Notes: generated from the letters alone by a model not told the origin. Counted from the stretch's first letter, positions 46,208 to 57,677 are shown. The stretch is 64,000 nucleotides of DNA from Pleurodeles waltl (GCF_031143425.1 NC_090448.1:332084177-332148176), one strand, 5' to 3'. Made by a program: numbers and translations.

Positions 46208-46678
46208 TCACTTTTGTGAACACCTGAGGAGCTTAAGAGGAGCATGGAAAATTAAAAATGTTCCTGGCCCACCTTGAAATGCAGGTAAGGCCTGTGGGAC
46301 TGCATGACGGGAATGTAAAAATAGGAGTTGTACAGGTCCAAGGCTATAATCCAGTCTTCTGGATCCAGAGCAGATATAACTTGGGCCAATGTCAGCATCT
46401 TGAGTTTTACCTTTTTCAGTGAGAAATGGAGGACGAAGTACTAAAATAGGACGGAGGCCTCCATCCTTTTTTGGCACCAGAAAATAACAGGAGAAACACC
46501 CAGTCTGTATTACTGATGCTGGAACACTTTCAATGGCTCCCTTATGGAAAACAGCCTTGATCTCCTGCCACAGAATGGAGAAATGGTTCTCTGAAAGCTG
46601 CTTGATGTAGGTAGAATGAGCTGTGGGTCTGAAGGGAATGGTAGGACATAGCCTTTCTAGACTACCTGGAGCTCTCAC
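46208..46678 (-). pseudogene. DIRS-B reverse transcriptase remnant
   Basis: Antisense frame with ILWQEIKAVFHKGAIESVP, then CYFLVPKKDGGLRPIL. These are the opening motifs of DIRS/LTR-type reverse transcriptases. A frameshift follows within LRP, and the downstream 'LPFGLTSSP' and catalytic YLDDW blocks are not readable in frame. Confidence 0.75.
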
Positions 46679-46902
46679 TAGTTGGATGTGAAGCTATGCC
46701 TCAAACATCGTGGCCACATACCACAGTGGGGAAACTAAAGTGCTTGGAAGAAGAACCAGGCAAGTCAGAGGAGTGGGCAGTAAGCTGTCCCGAGGACCTG
46801 GATTTTGACAGCTGGATGGATATGGGTGGTCTGTTGCTAGGGTGGTAGTTCATGATGCGGTCTTCATAGTAAACCCCATCTGAAGCCTCAAAAGGGAAGA
46901 AA

Positions 46903-47124
46903 TTACTTTGGATACTGTTGCAGGGGCACAACAGGAAGAAGGGAGTGTGATGTGGTCTTGCTTTCTTTGAAACTCTCCAGTGAAAAGTTTGCTTTGTCTT
47001 CAAAGAGCAAGGTGCTGTCAAATGGCATATCTATTAATAAAGCTAGGACATCACCTGAAAACGCTTTCGATCTCCTCCACATGTGGTTTTGAAGCACCAC
47101 ACTGGCACAGACTGACCTGTCCAA
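46903..47124 (-). pseudogene. DIRS-B gag/reverse-transcriptase junction
   Basis: Antisense SGDVLALLIDMPFDSTLLF followed by FSLESFKESKTTSHSL, the same signature as in DIRS-A (35399-35680). Confidence 0.65.
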
Positions 47125-48480
47125 GCAGTCAATAGGTTCTAACCCACTATGGATGACGTATTTTGTGGTGTCTTGGTCATCCTGAATGATCTCACTAGGT
47201 TAGAATGAAATTAATTGGGAACTCTCAGCATGATCTCGTCGACATTAACCCATGCAGCATGAGAGTATCATCCAAAGAGGCAGCTGGCATTGACTAAACA
47301 AAGGGCCGGACTAGCTGAGGAGAATGAGCAGTTCCCATATGCCTCCATACATTGCACCTGCATATCAGGAGGAGTCAGAGAGAATGAGCTTAGGTTCAAC
47401 CAACTGGTAGAGGTCTAGACACTAGGATCTCACATAAGCGATGCTGTGTGACAAAGGCAAGGTGTCCTGGGGCAGTTCTATTGCATCTAGCCACTTGGGT
47501 CAAGATGGGGTCAAGAGGAACAGATGACATTGAAGACAAATCTGCTGACTCTAAACTTACTTGAGACCCTTCAGATCCACGTGGCCCAAAGGAGCACCAA
47601 AGACAGAGGGGTGAGAAAGACCCACAAAATGGCTCCTTTCAAACCTTCTATCTGCTGTGTTGCCTCTGATAAACCTGGAAAGTCAGGTGTAATCATGACC
47701 TATTGAGGAATTGTTCCCTCGGCAAGAGATCGAGATTGAGACCGAAACACCTTGATGTCCACAAGATTTCTCTGAGCAATAGTGGCAGAATGTAGAAGAA
47801 TCCTGCTTCACTTTATCACGTTTCCTTCTTGAACTTCGAAATGCTTGAGCAATTTTAATACAAAGAGGATCTTTTCGTGGGAACGGCCTTTGGAGTGGCT
47901 CCGCACCCTCAAATTCAATCAAGAGAGGATTGTATACTCCTTTTGTTTAGTATTGTAGAATTTGTTGTAGTGCTCCTGGATCACCTTGGGGTTCATTCAG
48001 GCAAAGTCATCACAGGCCTTAGAGCCGTACAACTATCCTAACTACCAGACATAGCTTGTGGGGATTTGTAACAGACATCTGTTTGTGTGGTCCCTACAAG
48101 GCTTAAATTCTTTAGGTTTTTAAGCAGAGATATCCATTGCACATTGGAAAAGAACTTAGGAACCAGAACTTTGTTAGAGATGAGGTAAAGTTTAGGAGTG
48201 ATTCCCTGATCTGAACTCAAAGGCACATAAAGAAAGGAACTGGTGACAGCAGCAGGGGTGGCACTTACATGTGACTTTGATGTCACTTGTGGGACAGCAT
48301 AAAGCTGATGCACTGCAGCACAATGCCGACTGCTGGGGTGCGGTGGCAATGCTGAGAAAAAGTTTCCAGGTCCAGTCTTGTGCCTGGGGTTATGCATGAG
48401 GTGAAGAACTTGCTGTTAGAAGTTTCCATTAGAAAAAACAAGAAATAATACTTGGAAATTAGGTTACGGAAAATCACCAA

Positions 48481-49860
48481 CTAATTTGGTATATCACATA
48501 TATAACGACTGAAAACTGTGGCCCTATGTACACTGGATGATACACATAAGGTGTTGAGGATGTTAAATGAAGAGAGGTTCCCGTTTGGAATCTAGTAGTC
48601 AGAGATTTATGAAGTGTGTGCTGTGTACATTCAAATTATCTCTAAAGCAATATAAAAAAATCTTGTATGTTAGACACAAAAAGTGAAATGAATTACTTTT
48701 GACCTGGGAGAGTTCACATGAATGCATCGGTTAAATGGTTTTCCACCCATGTCTAAGACTGCATTTGAATTTCTAACAATTTTATATTCAAGTTCTTCAC
48801 CTCTTACCGACCTCCAGGCCGAACCAATAACTTTATGGTTACCTTCTCCACTTTCACTGTAGATACACTAGTCACCTCAACCACATCTTAGAAGCTGGTA
48901 ACTTCAATCTGTCTTGAGAACACAATATCAGTCGCAACAGAGTTCACTGATTCACTTGAGGCTCTGCACTTGGAGATACACTCACAGTATGCACAATGCC
49001 ACTTGAAAAAACAGCCACAGATCAATTCCAAAAAGACATTCAATGCACATTCTCCACACACATCAATCCAAGTTCAAATGTAAGGCAAAAACGCAATTGG
49101 TAAAAGGAGACTAGCAGAGCTCTGCATTTTGATACCACTAGCGCTCTCAGCCATCTTCAATAAAGAAGAGGACAACACCTTTCAGGCTCCAAACTAAAGC
49201 CAACACTTCAAAACGACTACTCAATGGTTTACATCCTTCCATTATTGTCAGACTCCAAGTGTTAAATCAGCAGAATTCCTCTCCCCTAAAGTATGGAGAG
49301 CCACAGTTTCTACATTCTGCTTCAAATTGATCTTACCCTCTAGTTGTGCAGACGACAACCATTTATTTAGTCACTAGATGTACCAACTAATTCAAAACTT
49401 TAGAACGTTTCTCAGGAGTATGGCAATTGTTGTGGGATTACAGCCTCAAATGAAATGTTTCTAAACAGAAATCCTGGTGTTTTGTCCAGTTATCCTCATA
49501 AATATAGATTCACCCTGTCCTTGGATTATCTTTTTTGGGGACAGACAAGAAACCCTCAAACAAAGAGGCAATTTGGAAGTATTTTGGGGGGACTGGACTT
49601 CAGCATGAACCGCAGGTGTGGGCAAGGTAAAAACATTCTTTCACCAAATCAAATTCCAAACAAAAACAATTCCATTAATCCGTCTTCAACACAACCCTAT
49701 AATGTTGGGGGCACTTTCTTCTCTTTTCCTCAAAGACTAATCCATAGAAGGCACAACAGCCAAATACCATAAATACAAGATTGTACAAGGCAACCATACT
49801 TAAAATTAACGCTCACCAGAAGGTTTCCTGATCACCAAGGACAGGTGACACCACAGAGGT
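48481..49860. other. Unassigned AT-rich sequence
   Basis: No family or gene is recognised. The open frame at 49455-49772 (105 codons) shows no motif and normal chance length. Confidence 0.4.
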
Positions 49861-50085
49861 TTGAAGGTATCTGCTCCCTACATCTGGAACAATCCACCCA
49901 CACTGCCACTCCCAGTTTCAGATGCAGTTCAGCTCAGGACTCGACTCGCCTATTCAAATCCAGTACTGCAGATTGGCCAGTGTTTTAATTTCAGTTTATC
50001 TATGCTCCATCTGTTGATGTACATTAATCTTGAAAACTTGCCTCTTTTACCTCTACAGTTCAGCTTGGGGTTGATGGAACCATAA
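49861..50085 (+). pseudogene. Possible CR1/L2-like LINE C-terminal tail
   Basis: The short open frame begins with KVSAPYIWNNPPTLPLP and then LRTRLAYSNPVLQ. CR1/L2-type ORF2 proteins end with a similar 'SAPxLWNSLPLPLR...FKxxLKTHLF' tail. The match is short and degraded. Confidence 0.45.
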
Positions 50086-50099
50086 TGTGACCTATATAA

Positions 50100-51949
50100 C
50101 TACGCATCCTTCTCTATACTAAGCTTCTCAACAACAATGCTGCTGTTCCCTATATATTCCCACAACCGGAAACAAATACTTTTTGTACTTTGTTTATTGT
50201 TCATAAAATACATTAAATAAATCATGAAGGTGCAGAATGGTGTTTTGAAGAAACAGCAGGTGCTTTCCACATTAGCATATCTAAGAAGATGAGTTATCAG
50301 GAAAAGCAAGAACCGAATTTAAGCAGTCACATTTTCTCCAAATGCACAGATCCAGCAACTAAATAGGTGTCAATTATTTGTTGCAGGTAGCGGTTGGCAG
50401 TTCCATACCAAAATTTGATAATATATGTAGGCCTTTGTGTTTAACTTTGGAGCCTATTGGTACCCAATGTATCTTTCAGTGTGCCAAGGACACTCTGGGT
50501 CTTTTTCTGTGATTCATTATAAGAGATTAGGGAGCTGTGCTTTCTATAGTTACAGCTGTGTCACTTGGCATAAAAAACACCAAAGGAGCATCAACAGAGA
50601 TCAACTGCATATTGACCCAGTAATCACTGCGTGCAGAATGAATGAATCATGTCAATAAATCTTAAAACATGCTGTGAATTGTGCTTTCACTCACAGCAGA
50701 CCTGCAGAGATAATCTTTCCAGTAGTTCATGACAATTAACAAGTTCCCTGCCATATGACTGAGCTTTTGTATAGGCTTCATCCAGTGCCGTTGAAAAGAT
50801 GTCCAGTCTCATACCACGGCCCAGGCTTCCACTCACACGTGTTGACATAAAACTGTGAGGTTGTGTTGTCTATCGTCATCAGCTTAAGAGTTGTGGTTTC
50901 TCTGAGACAAGGCCTGAAAACATCTGCAGTTGAACTGTGTTCTAAAATGTTCATGTGCTATTGGGTTCCTTCTGCTGTCCACTGGCAACTGCCCCTTAAT
51001 GAGTTTTGGGAACTTTGGCTAGTCCCCCTTCCCTATCTGTAGTGAGAGGCTGGCTTGTTGTGGTCTTTTTGTGAACCACACATGCAAAGAGGGAAGCATG
51101 TGATGGGCTTGCTTCGAGGGGAAAGCCACTACAGGAACAAGGCACTTTGCAATTTAGACCAAAGGGAAGGATTTCTAACTTGTAGGGGGGATCTGCTAAC
51201 ATCAAGCATGTGTGCTTCGAGTTGGAATGGGTATGATAAGAAGCATCTGAAGAACTAAGTACTCAAAATGATTTTAGGAGTACGGGAGGAAAAATAGTTT
51301 TAAAAGTGTACCTATGCCACAGCTTTACTCATATGAGATGGTTAAACTACCTCATTACTTAATGACCACAACTTTGGAAAATGTTGGCCTGCCCAGTGAA
51401 TGAACTATATTACCTAAACCATATTTCAAACATCTTAAATCAGTGAACTGAAGATAAAACAAGACAGAGATTTGATCAAGTACATGCAGTCAAGAAGCAA
51501 TATGTGTTGACATTTTGAAGTCAGAAAATTACGAAACCTTAAGAGGTCAAGAAGTTTGGCTCTTCATAGCAATTACTTTTGGATACAAAATAATTTCACG
51601 ATTACCAAATAAGAATACACCATATATTGCTGAAAATGTGCAAGTACAGCATCCAGTCCTTCCTTGTACATGGATAGTGCATGGTATGACAGCATTATCC
51701 ACACACAGGGAGGCACTGGGTGCAAGCTGATTTTCACTACTGCCTTTCTTTAAATTTGCTTAAATCCTGCAGACCTACCAATTTTTCCTTCCTGTGGTAT
51801 CTGCATGATCTCCTGCAACGTTAACAAGCAAAATGACTTGATTTTTTAGGACTCTGCTCAGCTAATGGTAGTGTATAATGTAGCACTAGCCTCCCTACGA
51901 GGAAACGTCTTAAGCTGAATTCCTTGCTGTTACTGGGTCCTAAAGATGG
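50100..51949. other. Unassigned sequence with one weak exon candidate
   Basis: No element is recognised. On the antisense strand at 50695-50848 an ATG opens a 51-codon frame ending at GTGAGT. It reads MSTRVSGSLGRGMRLDIFST then a helical-looking ALDEAYTKAQSYGRELVNCH. It could be a host first coding exon, but frames of this length arise by chance, and I recognise no family. Confidence 0.35.
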
Positions 51950-52549
51950 TCTCTAGAACCCCTTTCAGCATCATGAGAGAACTTCAGCATAGTGGAGTGA
52001 GGCATGCTGATGGCTTTTTTCTGTGGTGGAGCTGGAGGGACTCTGATGATGAATTGTAGTGAGGTCAAACTCGTCTCTGCAGAACCCAGTGATTCAATGT
52101 AATGCAGGTAAACTGAGATCTTCCTCTCAAAAGGGAGCTGTGAAACAGAGTGTTGTCAATCTTACGGAAAGACTAATGCACTCATAACGGGGGCCTCAGC
52201 TTGATTTGAGAGGTTGTAAAATGTCATTGATGTGCCAGCCAAATAGCGCCTCCCCATCAAAGGGCATATGCAGATATGCACTTCAGGCCAGAGTGATGGA
52301 CCCCTACACTATTCCTAGAGAGAGTGGACGGATGTGCCCAAAAGGTAGTGAATACTACTGGTAGTGATATTCATGGACACATCTATCGCCTCTTTGGAGG
52401 TGTGCCCTTTTCCCTCAGAATACTTACTCTTTCCTTTTTGATTCAGGAAGGTCGACATCTGTCACCATTTGTTTGTAATTGGCCGATGACCAATTCAACT
52501 TCTTTGAGGCTCTTTTAACCAAGCTGTGCAACTTTGTCATGAAATGGAC
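51950..52549 (-). pseudogene. DIRS-like fragment, left flank of Harbinger copy 3
   Basis: Antisense near 52230-52300 gives HMPFDGEALFG then a segment with DILQPLKSS, resembling the DIRS MPFDG signature. Nearer the insertion, VHFMTKLHSLVKRASKKLNW resembles the preceding gag helix. The fragment probably continues at 61746 beyond Harbinger copy 3. Confidence 0.45.
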
Positions 52550-52552
52550 AAT

Positions 52553-52800
52553 GGGGGTGATTCTAACCCTGGCGGTCGGTGATAAAGCGGCGGCCAACCC
52601 GCCAACAGGCCGGCGGTCCAAAAAATGGAATTCTGACCCTGGCGGGAACCGCCAACACAGCCCGCCACATTAACACTCCGACCGCCACCGCGGTACAGAC
52701 AAACAGCGCGGCGGTCACCGCCAACAGGCAGGCGGCAGACAATGTACCGCCCACAGTATCACAACTCACCAATCTGCCACCTTTTCCGGGGCGGGAGCCC
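52553..52800. promoter_or_regulatory. Left subterminal region rich in GGCGGT/ACCGCC
   Basis: Within 250 bp of the end there are about ten GGCGGT, GCGGTC, ACCGCC or GGCGGG motifs in both orientations. The same pattern occurs inside all six Harbinger ends here, suggesting binding sites for an element-encoded protein. The protein that binds is not known. Confidence 0.5.
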
Positions 52801-53448
52801 CGCTGATAAAAACACGGCGGAAACAGACTACGGACGGGAAAACGCTCACCAAAACACACTCCACGAGTACGGAGGACAGCATGGAACCCGAATTAAACAT
52901 CCTACCTGCACTCGTCTACCTGCTCATCTACCACGAGTACGAACTCCGGCGCAGACGACAACGGTGAGTACTGCACCTACGACACACGGGAGGGGGGAGG
53001 AGGAAAGGTTACGGGCACACGCATATGCGACCCCCACCCCCGCAAACTATGTACACACCAATGCAGAGCAACAATGCATAGTGACACCACCCAAACCCCC
53101 CTGAAAAATGCAAAGACATAATTAAATTGTGAACCAAATTTTTATATAAAAAATAGACTCTGAGACGTATCGGCAACTATGCAAAATATCCATAACAAAA
53201 TAATACTATACACACTGCCATGGCGAACCGAGGCAATTAGTCCGCTACATCCAAGTCAAATGGAACAGTCCGTGGGCTACAGTGTAGCGACACAAGGGCA
53301 AAGCCCACACAGGAGACCTGAGTCCTTTGGAGAGAACACTGCAGGGGCATCTGATGAAAATACTACAGGCACCTCAGGGGGAAGGGAAGGGGGGGGCACC
53401 ACAGCCACATGAGTCCACGACGCAAGATCCACGAAGGGGCCACCATGC

Positions 53449-53880
53449 CCACTGTGCCATCCTGGGGAGTGCAAAGCCACAGTCTCTCAAGTCTCTACAG
53501 TGGGTGGGTTGCCCACTGTACCATCCTGGGGAGTGCAAAGCCACAGTCTCTCAAGTCTCTACAGTGGGTGGGTTGCCCACTGTACCATCCTGGGGAGTGC
53601 AAAGCCACAGTCTCTCAAGTCTCTACAGTGGGTGGCTTGCCCACTGTACCATCCTGGGGAGTGCAAAGCCACAGTCTCTCAAGTCTCTACAGTGGGTGGG
53701 TTGCCCACTGTGCCATCCTGGGGAGTGCAAAGCCACAGTCTCTCAAGTCTCTACAGTGGGTGGGTTGCCCACTCTGCCATCCTGGGGAGTGCAAAGCCAC
53801 AGTCTCTCAAGTCTCTACAGTGGGTGGGTTGCCCACTCTGCCATCCTGGGGAGTGCAAAGCCACAGTCTCTCAAGTGGAT
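53449..53880 (+). repeat. 64-bp tandem repeat, about 7 units, Harbinger copy 3
   Basis: The period is 64 bp (for example CCTGGGG at 53461, 53525 and 53589). The unit holds GGGGAGTGCAAAGCCACAG, TCTCTCAAGTCTCTACAG and TGGGTGGGTTGCCCAC. Variation is confined mostly to one or two bases of the CCCACTGTACC part. It is homologous to arrays in copies 1 and 2. Confidence 0.95.
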
Positions 53881-53934
53881 AACAGTCTCCACTGGTCAAG
53901 GAGGAGGCATGGTGGGCACAGTGAACCATAAACA

Positions 53935-54608
53935 GTGCTTGAGATGAAGGGGCCCAGCGGAGCGGTGCTTGAGATGAAGGGGCCCAGCGGAGCGGTGCTT
54001 GAGACGGCGGGGCCCAGCGGAGCGGTGCTTGAGAAGAAGGGGCCCAGCGGAGCGGTGCTTGAGATGAAGGGGCCCAGCGGAGCGGTGCTTGAGATGAAGG
54101 GGCCCAGCGGAGCGGTGCTTGAGACGGCGGGGCCCAGCGGAGCGGTGCTTGAGATGAAGGGGCCCAGCGGAGCGGTGCTTGAGACGGCGGGGCCCAGCGG
54201 AGCGGTGCTTGAGATGAAGGGGCCCAGCGGAGCGGTGCTTGAGACGGCGGGGCCCAGCGGAGCGGTGCTTGAGAAGAAGGGGCCCAGCGGAGCGGTGCTT
54301 GAGATGAAGGGGCCCAGCGGAGCGGTGCTTGAGACGGCGGGGCCCAGCGGAGCGGTGCTTGAGACGGCGGGGCCCAGCGGAGCGGTGCTTGAGACGGCGG
54401 GGCCCAGCGGAGCGGTGCTTGAGACGGCGGGGCCCAGCGGAGCGGTGCTTGAGATGAAGGGGCCCAGCGGAGCGGTGCTGGAGCCGGCGGGGCCCAGCGG
54501 AGTGGTGCTTGAGAAGAAGGGGCCCAGCGGAGCGGTGCTTGAGACGGCGGGGCCCAGCGGAGCGGTGCTTGAGATGAAGGGGCCCAGCGGAGCGGTGCTT
54601 GACAGGAA
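53935..54608 (+). repeat. 30-bp minisatellite, 22 indel-free units
   Basis: Bases 53941-54600 hold exactly 22 units of 30 bp with no indel. The constant part is GGGGCCCAGCGGAGCGGTGC. The variable part is GAGATGAAG, GAGACGGCG or GAGAAGAAG, with one GAGCCGGCG. A 23rd, altered unit follows. Because 30 is a multiple of three and no stop occurs, several frames on both strands are open for over 250 codons. I do not regard these as genes. Confidence 0.97.
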
Positions 54609-54624
54609 GGGCCCAGCGGAGCGG

Positions 54625-55082
54625 TGCTCTTCTGCACAGCGGGCCCTGTTCAGCGGTGCTCTTCTGCACGGCGGGCCCTGTCCAGCGGTGCTCTTCTGCA
54701 CGGCGGGCCCTGTTCAGCGGTGCCTATCTTCATGGCGGGCCCTGTTCAGCGGTGCTCTTCTGCACGGCGGGCCCTGTTCAGCGGTGCTCTTCTGCACGGC
54801 GAGCCCTGTTCAGCGGTGCCTATCTTCACGGCGGGCCCTGTTCAGCGGTGCTCTTCTGCACGGCGGGCCCTGTTCAGCGGTGCTCTTCTGCACGGCGGGC
54901 CCTGTTCAGCGGTGCCTATCTTCACGGTGGGCCCTGTTCAGCGGTGCTCTTCTGCACGGCGGGCCCTGTCCAGCGGTGCTCTTCTGCACGGCGGGCCCTG
55001 TCCAGCGGTGCTCTTCTGCACGGCGGGCCCTGTTCAGCGGTGCTCTTCTGCACGGCGGGCCCTGTTCAGCGGTGCACATCCA
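54625..55082 (+). repeat. 32-bp minisatellite, about 14 units, Harbinger copy 3
   Basis: Units run GCGGGCCCTGTTCAGCGGTG then either CTCTTCTGCACG or CCTATCTTCACG. The two types occur in the order of roughly two CTCTTC units to one CTATCT unit. It lies 110 bp beyond the MybB stop (antisense), so it would fall in that gene's 3' UTR. The core matches the copy 2 minisatellite. Confidence 0.95.
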
Positions 55083-55192
55083 GTAGGTTCAAGGGAGCCA
55101 GACCTGGCCTGGACTCCGTGCTCAGACGCCCTCCGGCCGTGATGTTCCTGGGCCCTTCGGTGACGGAGTCCTGGGCCCTTTGGTGTCCTCCT

Positions 55193-57677
55193 TTACAGCT
55201 GGGATGTGGCATGTGGGGCCCACCTGCTCCGCGCTCCTGCTGGCTGACGTCTCCGCCCTGCTGCCCTTACGCTCCTTAGATGGGGCTCTCGGGCCCTTGC
55301 CTCCCCTAGACGTTGTGGCTGGTGAAGTGGGCGAACTCTGCTCCTTGGGGGCAGCCGTGTCAGTCTTCGCACGGCGGCCCTTGTGTTTCCTGGTCCTCTT
55401 GCCGGGGGGGGGCTGGATGTGTCCTTGCTGCTGATGGAGGTGTCACTGCTGGCAAAGGATGGGCTCCAGAACCCATGCACAACAGTGACACCCGAAGTTG
55501 GGCTGGTGATGGCTGTGGTGCTCTTGGGACTCTTTGCAGATGGAGGGGGTAGGTCATCGGAGGGGAAGAGGTCAAGATTAGCCAGGAAAAGTTTTTTAGG
55601 GCCAAGGTAAAAGGTAGGAGAAGTGGAGATGGAAGTGGAGGAAGAGGATGTGGTTGTAGGAGAGTCAGGTGTGCTGTCATTGGGTGAAGGTGCAGGTGCT
55701 GTAGGCTGTTGTGAGGTGGATGTCTGTTGGGTGGGTGTCTGCCTGCGTTTGTGTGTCTTGGAAGGGATGGTGACAGACACAGTGGGAGAGGACACAGGGG
55801 ACGTGTAAATGGCAGTGGGGGTGGTGACTGCACGCGTGCGGACTGTACAGGAGGGTGTGGTGGTGATGGAAGCACTGGCTGATGTTGGTGTGCATGCAGG
55901 TGTGAGTGGAGACGTCACAGGGAGGGAGGAGGGAGACGAGGAGGAGGGGGACACAGGGGTGGTAGTGACTGTTGGGATGTCTGCATCTGTGTGTTGCTTG
56001 GGTGAGTGTTTGTGGGATCTGTGGTGCTTGTGTCTGGATGAGCTGCCCTTGGGTGTTGAGGTGTGTGCAGGCTGGTCAGATGGTGTGGATGGGATAGGCT
56101 GAGGAACAGGAGACAGAGACAGGGTGGAGGCAGTCAGAAGAGGGAGGCTGGAAACAGGGACAATGGCTGCCGTCAGTGCTGAGGCCAGAGCATTGAACGA
56201 TCGTTGATGGGCAGCCTGACCCGAATGAATGCCCTCCAGGTAGGCATGGCTCCGATGCACCTCCCTTTCTACCCCCTGGATGGCATTCAAAAGGGTAGTC
56301 TGCCCAACAATGAGTGTCCTGAGGAGATCAATGACCTCCTCACTGAGGGCAGCAGGGGTAACAGGGGCAGGGGCTGAGGTGCCTGGGGCGAAGGAGACGC
56401 CCGCCTTCCTGGGTGAGCGGGCACGGAGCGTAGGCTGAGGGGCTGCTGGGAGGGCAGGGCTGGTGCGCTGGGTGGCGGCTGTACCTGTAGAGGCGGGGGG
56501 CCCGGATGTTGCCGCCACCGCTAGGGAGCTCCCATCCGAGGACGTGTCGCTGTCGCTGCTCTCACCAGCGGTCCCCGTCGTGGTGCTCCCCTCGCCCTCC
56601 GGCTCACTTGGGCCCTCGGTGTCTGTTCCTGTGCCCACCGGGGCCTTGTGGCTTGCAGCTCCCTCGTGCTCCGATGCCAAATCTCCTCCGCCTGATGATG
56701 CTAATGCACACATGCACAAGAAGATGAAGAAGAAGGGTGGGGGGAGAAAGAGAAGACCTGGTTGAGTGCATGCAATGTCAACACCGTTGGCGGAGAGGAC
56801 AGACACAGGAGCCGCATGCACTAAGCCGCGCATTCGGGGCACACTACTCAGTACTTCTGACTCGGACAACAGGTCAGGAGACGACAAGCGCGCACATGTG
56901 TGAGGCTGGACCATCAATAGCTGGACTTGTCACCCTACGGAGGTGGGGGCCGGGAGCACAGGACCATGCCTAAGGGAGAGGACTACACTACAGAAAGCGC
57001 CCTGGCCTAATGTCACCCCCAACCCTCCTCCCCCACCCAGACGCCTCCACTGCGCAGAAAGATAGCTGAATGTGCTGATACTCACCCCCTTGTGTCTGCT
57101 GTGATGCTCTCAAGCGCCCATCCAACTCCGGGTAGGCCACCGCCAGGATCCGGGACATCAGGGGGGTCAGGGTACGACTGGCACCCCTCCTAGGGTGGGA
57201 GGCCATCCCCAGCAGTGACTCGGCGGTCTTCCTGGTTCCGCGGCGGATGTCCTCCCACCTCTTGCGGCAGTGGGTGCCCCGTCTGACGTGGACCCCCAGG
57301 GCCCGGACTTCCTTGGCGATGGCACGCCAAATCCCGACTTTCTGATGGGCGCTGACCTATGTGACATGTACAGGGTGGGAAGGAAACAATCATCAACTTA
57401 CTGCATGTTAGATGTGATTGGCCCCCCCTCCCCAACCTTGCAATATAGCACATGCTCTCATCTGTCGTGCGTTGCACTCCTCATTCGCCCCCCACCCCAC
57501 CAACTTACATCCACCCCACTCCACACAGGCATCGCCCATTCCATGTGCACCCGGTGTACTCACCTGTTGGTCTGGAGGACCGTAGAGTAACGCATACTGG
57601 GGGAGGACCCCATCCACGAGCTTCTCCAACTCTTCAGACGTGAAGGCAAGGGCCCTTTCCCCAGTCGCAGAAGCCAT
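55193..57677 (-). CDS. MybB: SANT protein with ~500-aa Ser/Thr/Pro tail, three exons, Harbinger copy 3
   Basis: Exon 1 is 57564-57677, exon 2 is 57086-57356 and exon 3 is 55193-56700, with GTGAGT donors and AG acceptors in phases 0 and 1. Together they predict 630 aa. I chose the ATG at 57677 because it aligns with that of copy 2; an ATG two codons earlier is also in frame. Residues about 12-85 form a SANT/Myb-like domain, interrupted by intron 1, with W48, W72 and RKRWEDIRRGTRKT. After a helical stretch (LTPLMSRILAVAYPELDG), exon 3 adds an acidic Ser-rich region, a helical block at about 245-310 (PAALSEEVIDLLRTL, ALASALTAAIVPVSS), then about 300 residues of Ser/Thr/Pro-rich, probably disordered sequence with KKLFLANLDLFPS. 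It likely acts in the nucleus as the element's second DNA-binding or regulatory protein; that role is inferred. It is transcribed away from the nuclease. Confidence 0.85.

Larger units (their letters stand above)
44666..48480 (-). mobile_element. DIRS-type retrotransposon, antisense (DIRS-B)
   Basis: Antisense order: a terminal region near 48.25-48.45 kb (TTTCCAGGTCCAGTCTTGTGC, similar to the DIRS-A right end near 44.56 kb), gag remnant (47.7-47.9 kb), MPFD signature (47.0 kb), reverse transcriptase (46.2-46.7 kb), linker, tyrosine recombinase (44.8-45.3 kb). It abuts the DIRS-A end at about 44665. All frames are interrupted. Confidence 0.7.

Noticed and set aside
53807..54701. Antisense open frames of 257-276 codons with collagen-like or Pro-rich repeats
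   Set aside because: They exist only because a 30-bp stop-free unit is repeated. All antisense frames are open at once, which is not the pattern of a gene.
53449..55082. Regular repeat array that might be taken for a CRISPR array
   Set aside because: Units are contiguous without unique spacers, the context is a eukaryotic transposon, and there are no cas-like genes. It is a set of minisatellites.
53935..55086. Plus-strand 383-codon open frame as a secreted or structural repeat protein
   Set aside because: Same reason; it runs through two unrelated minisatellites and has no start context or signal peptide.
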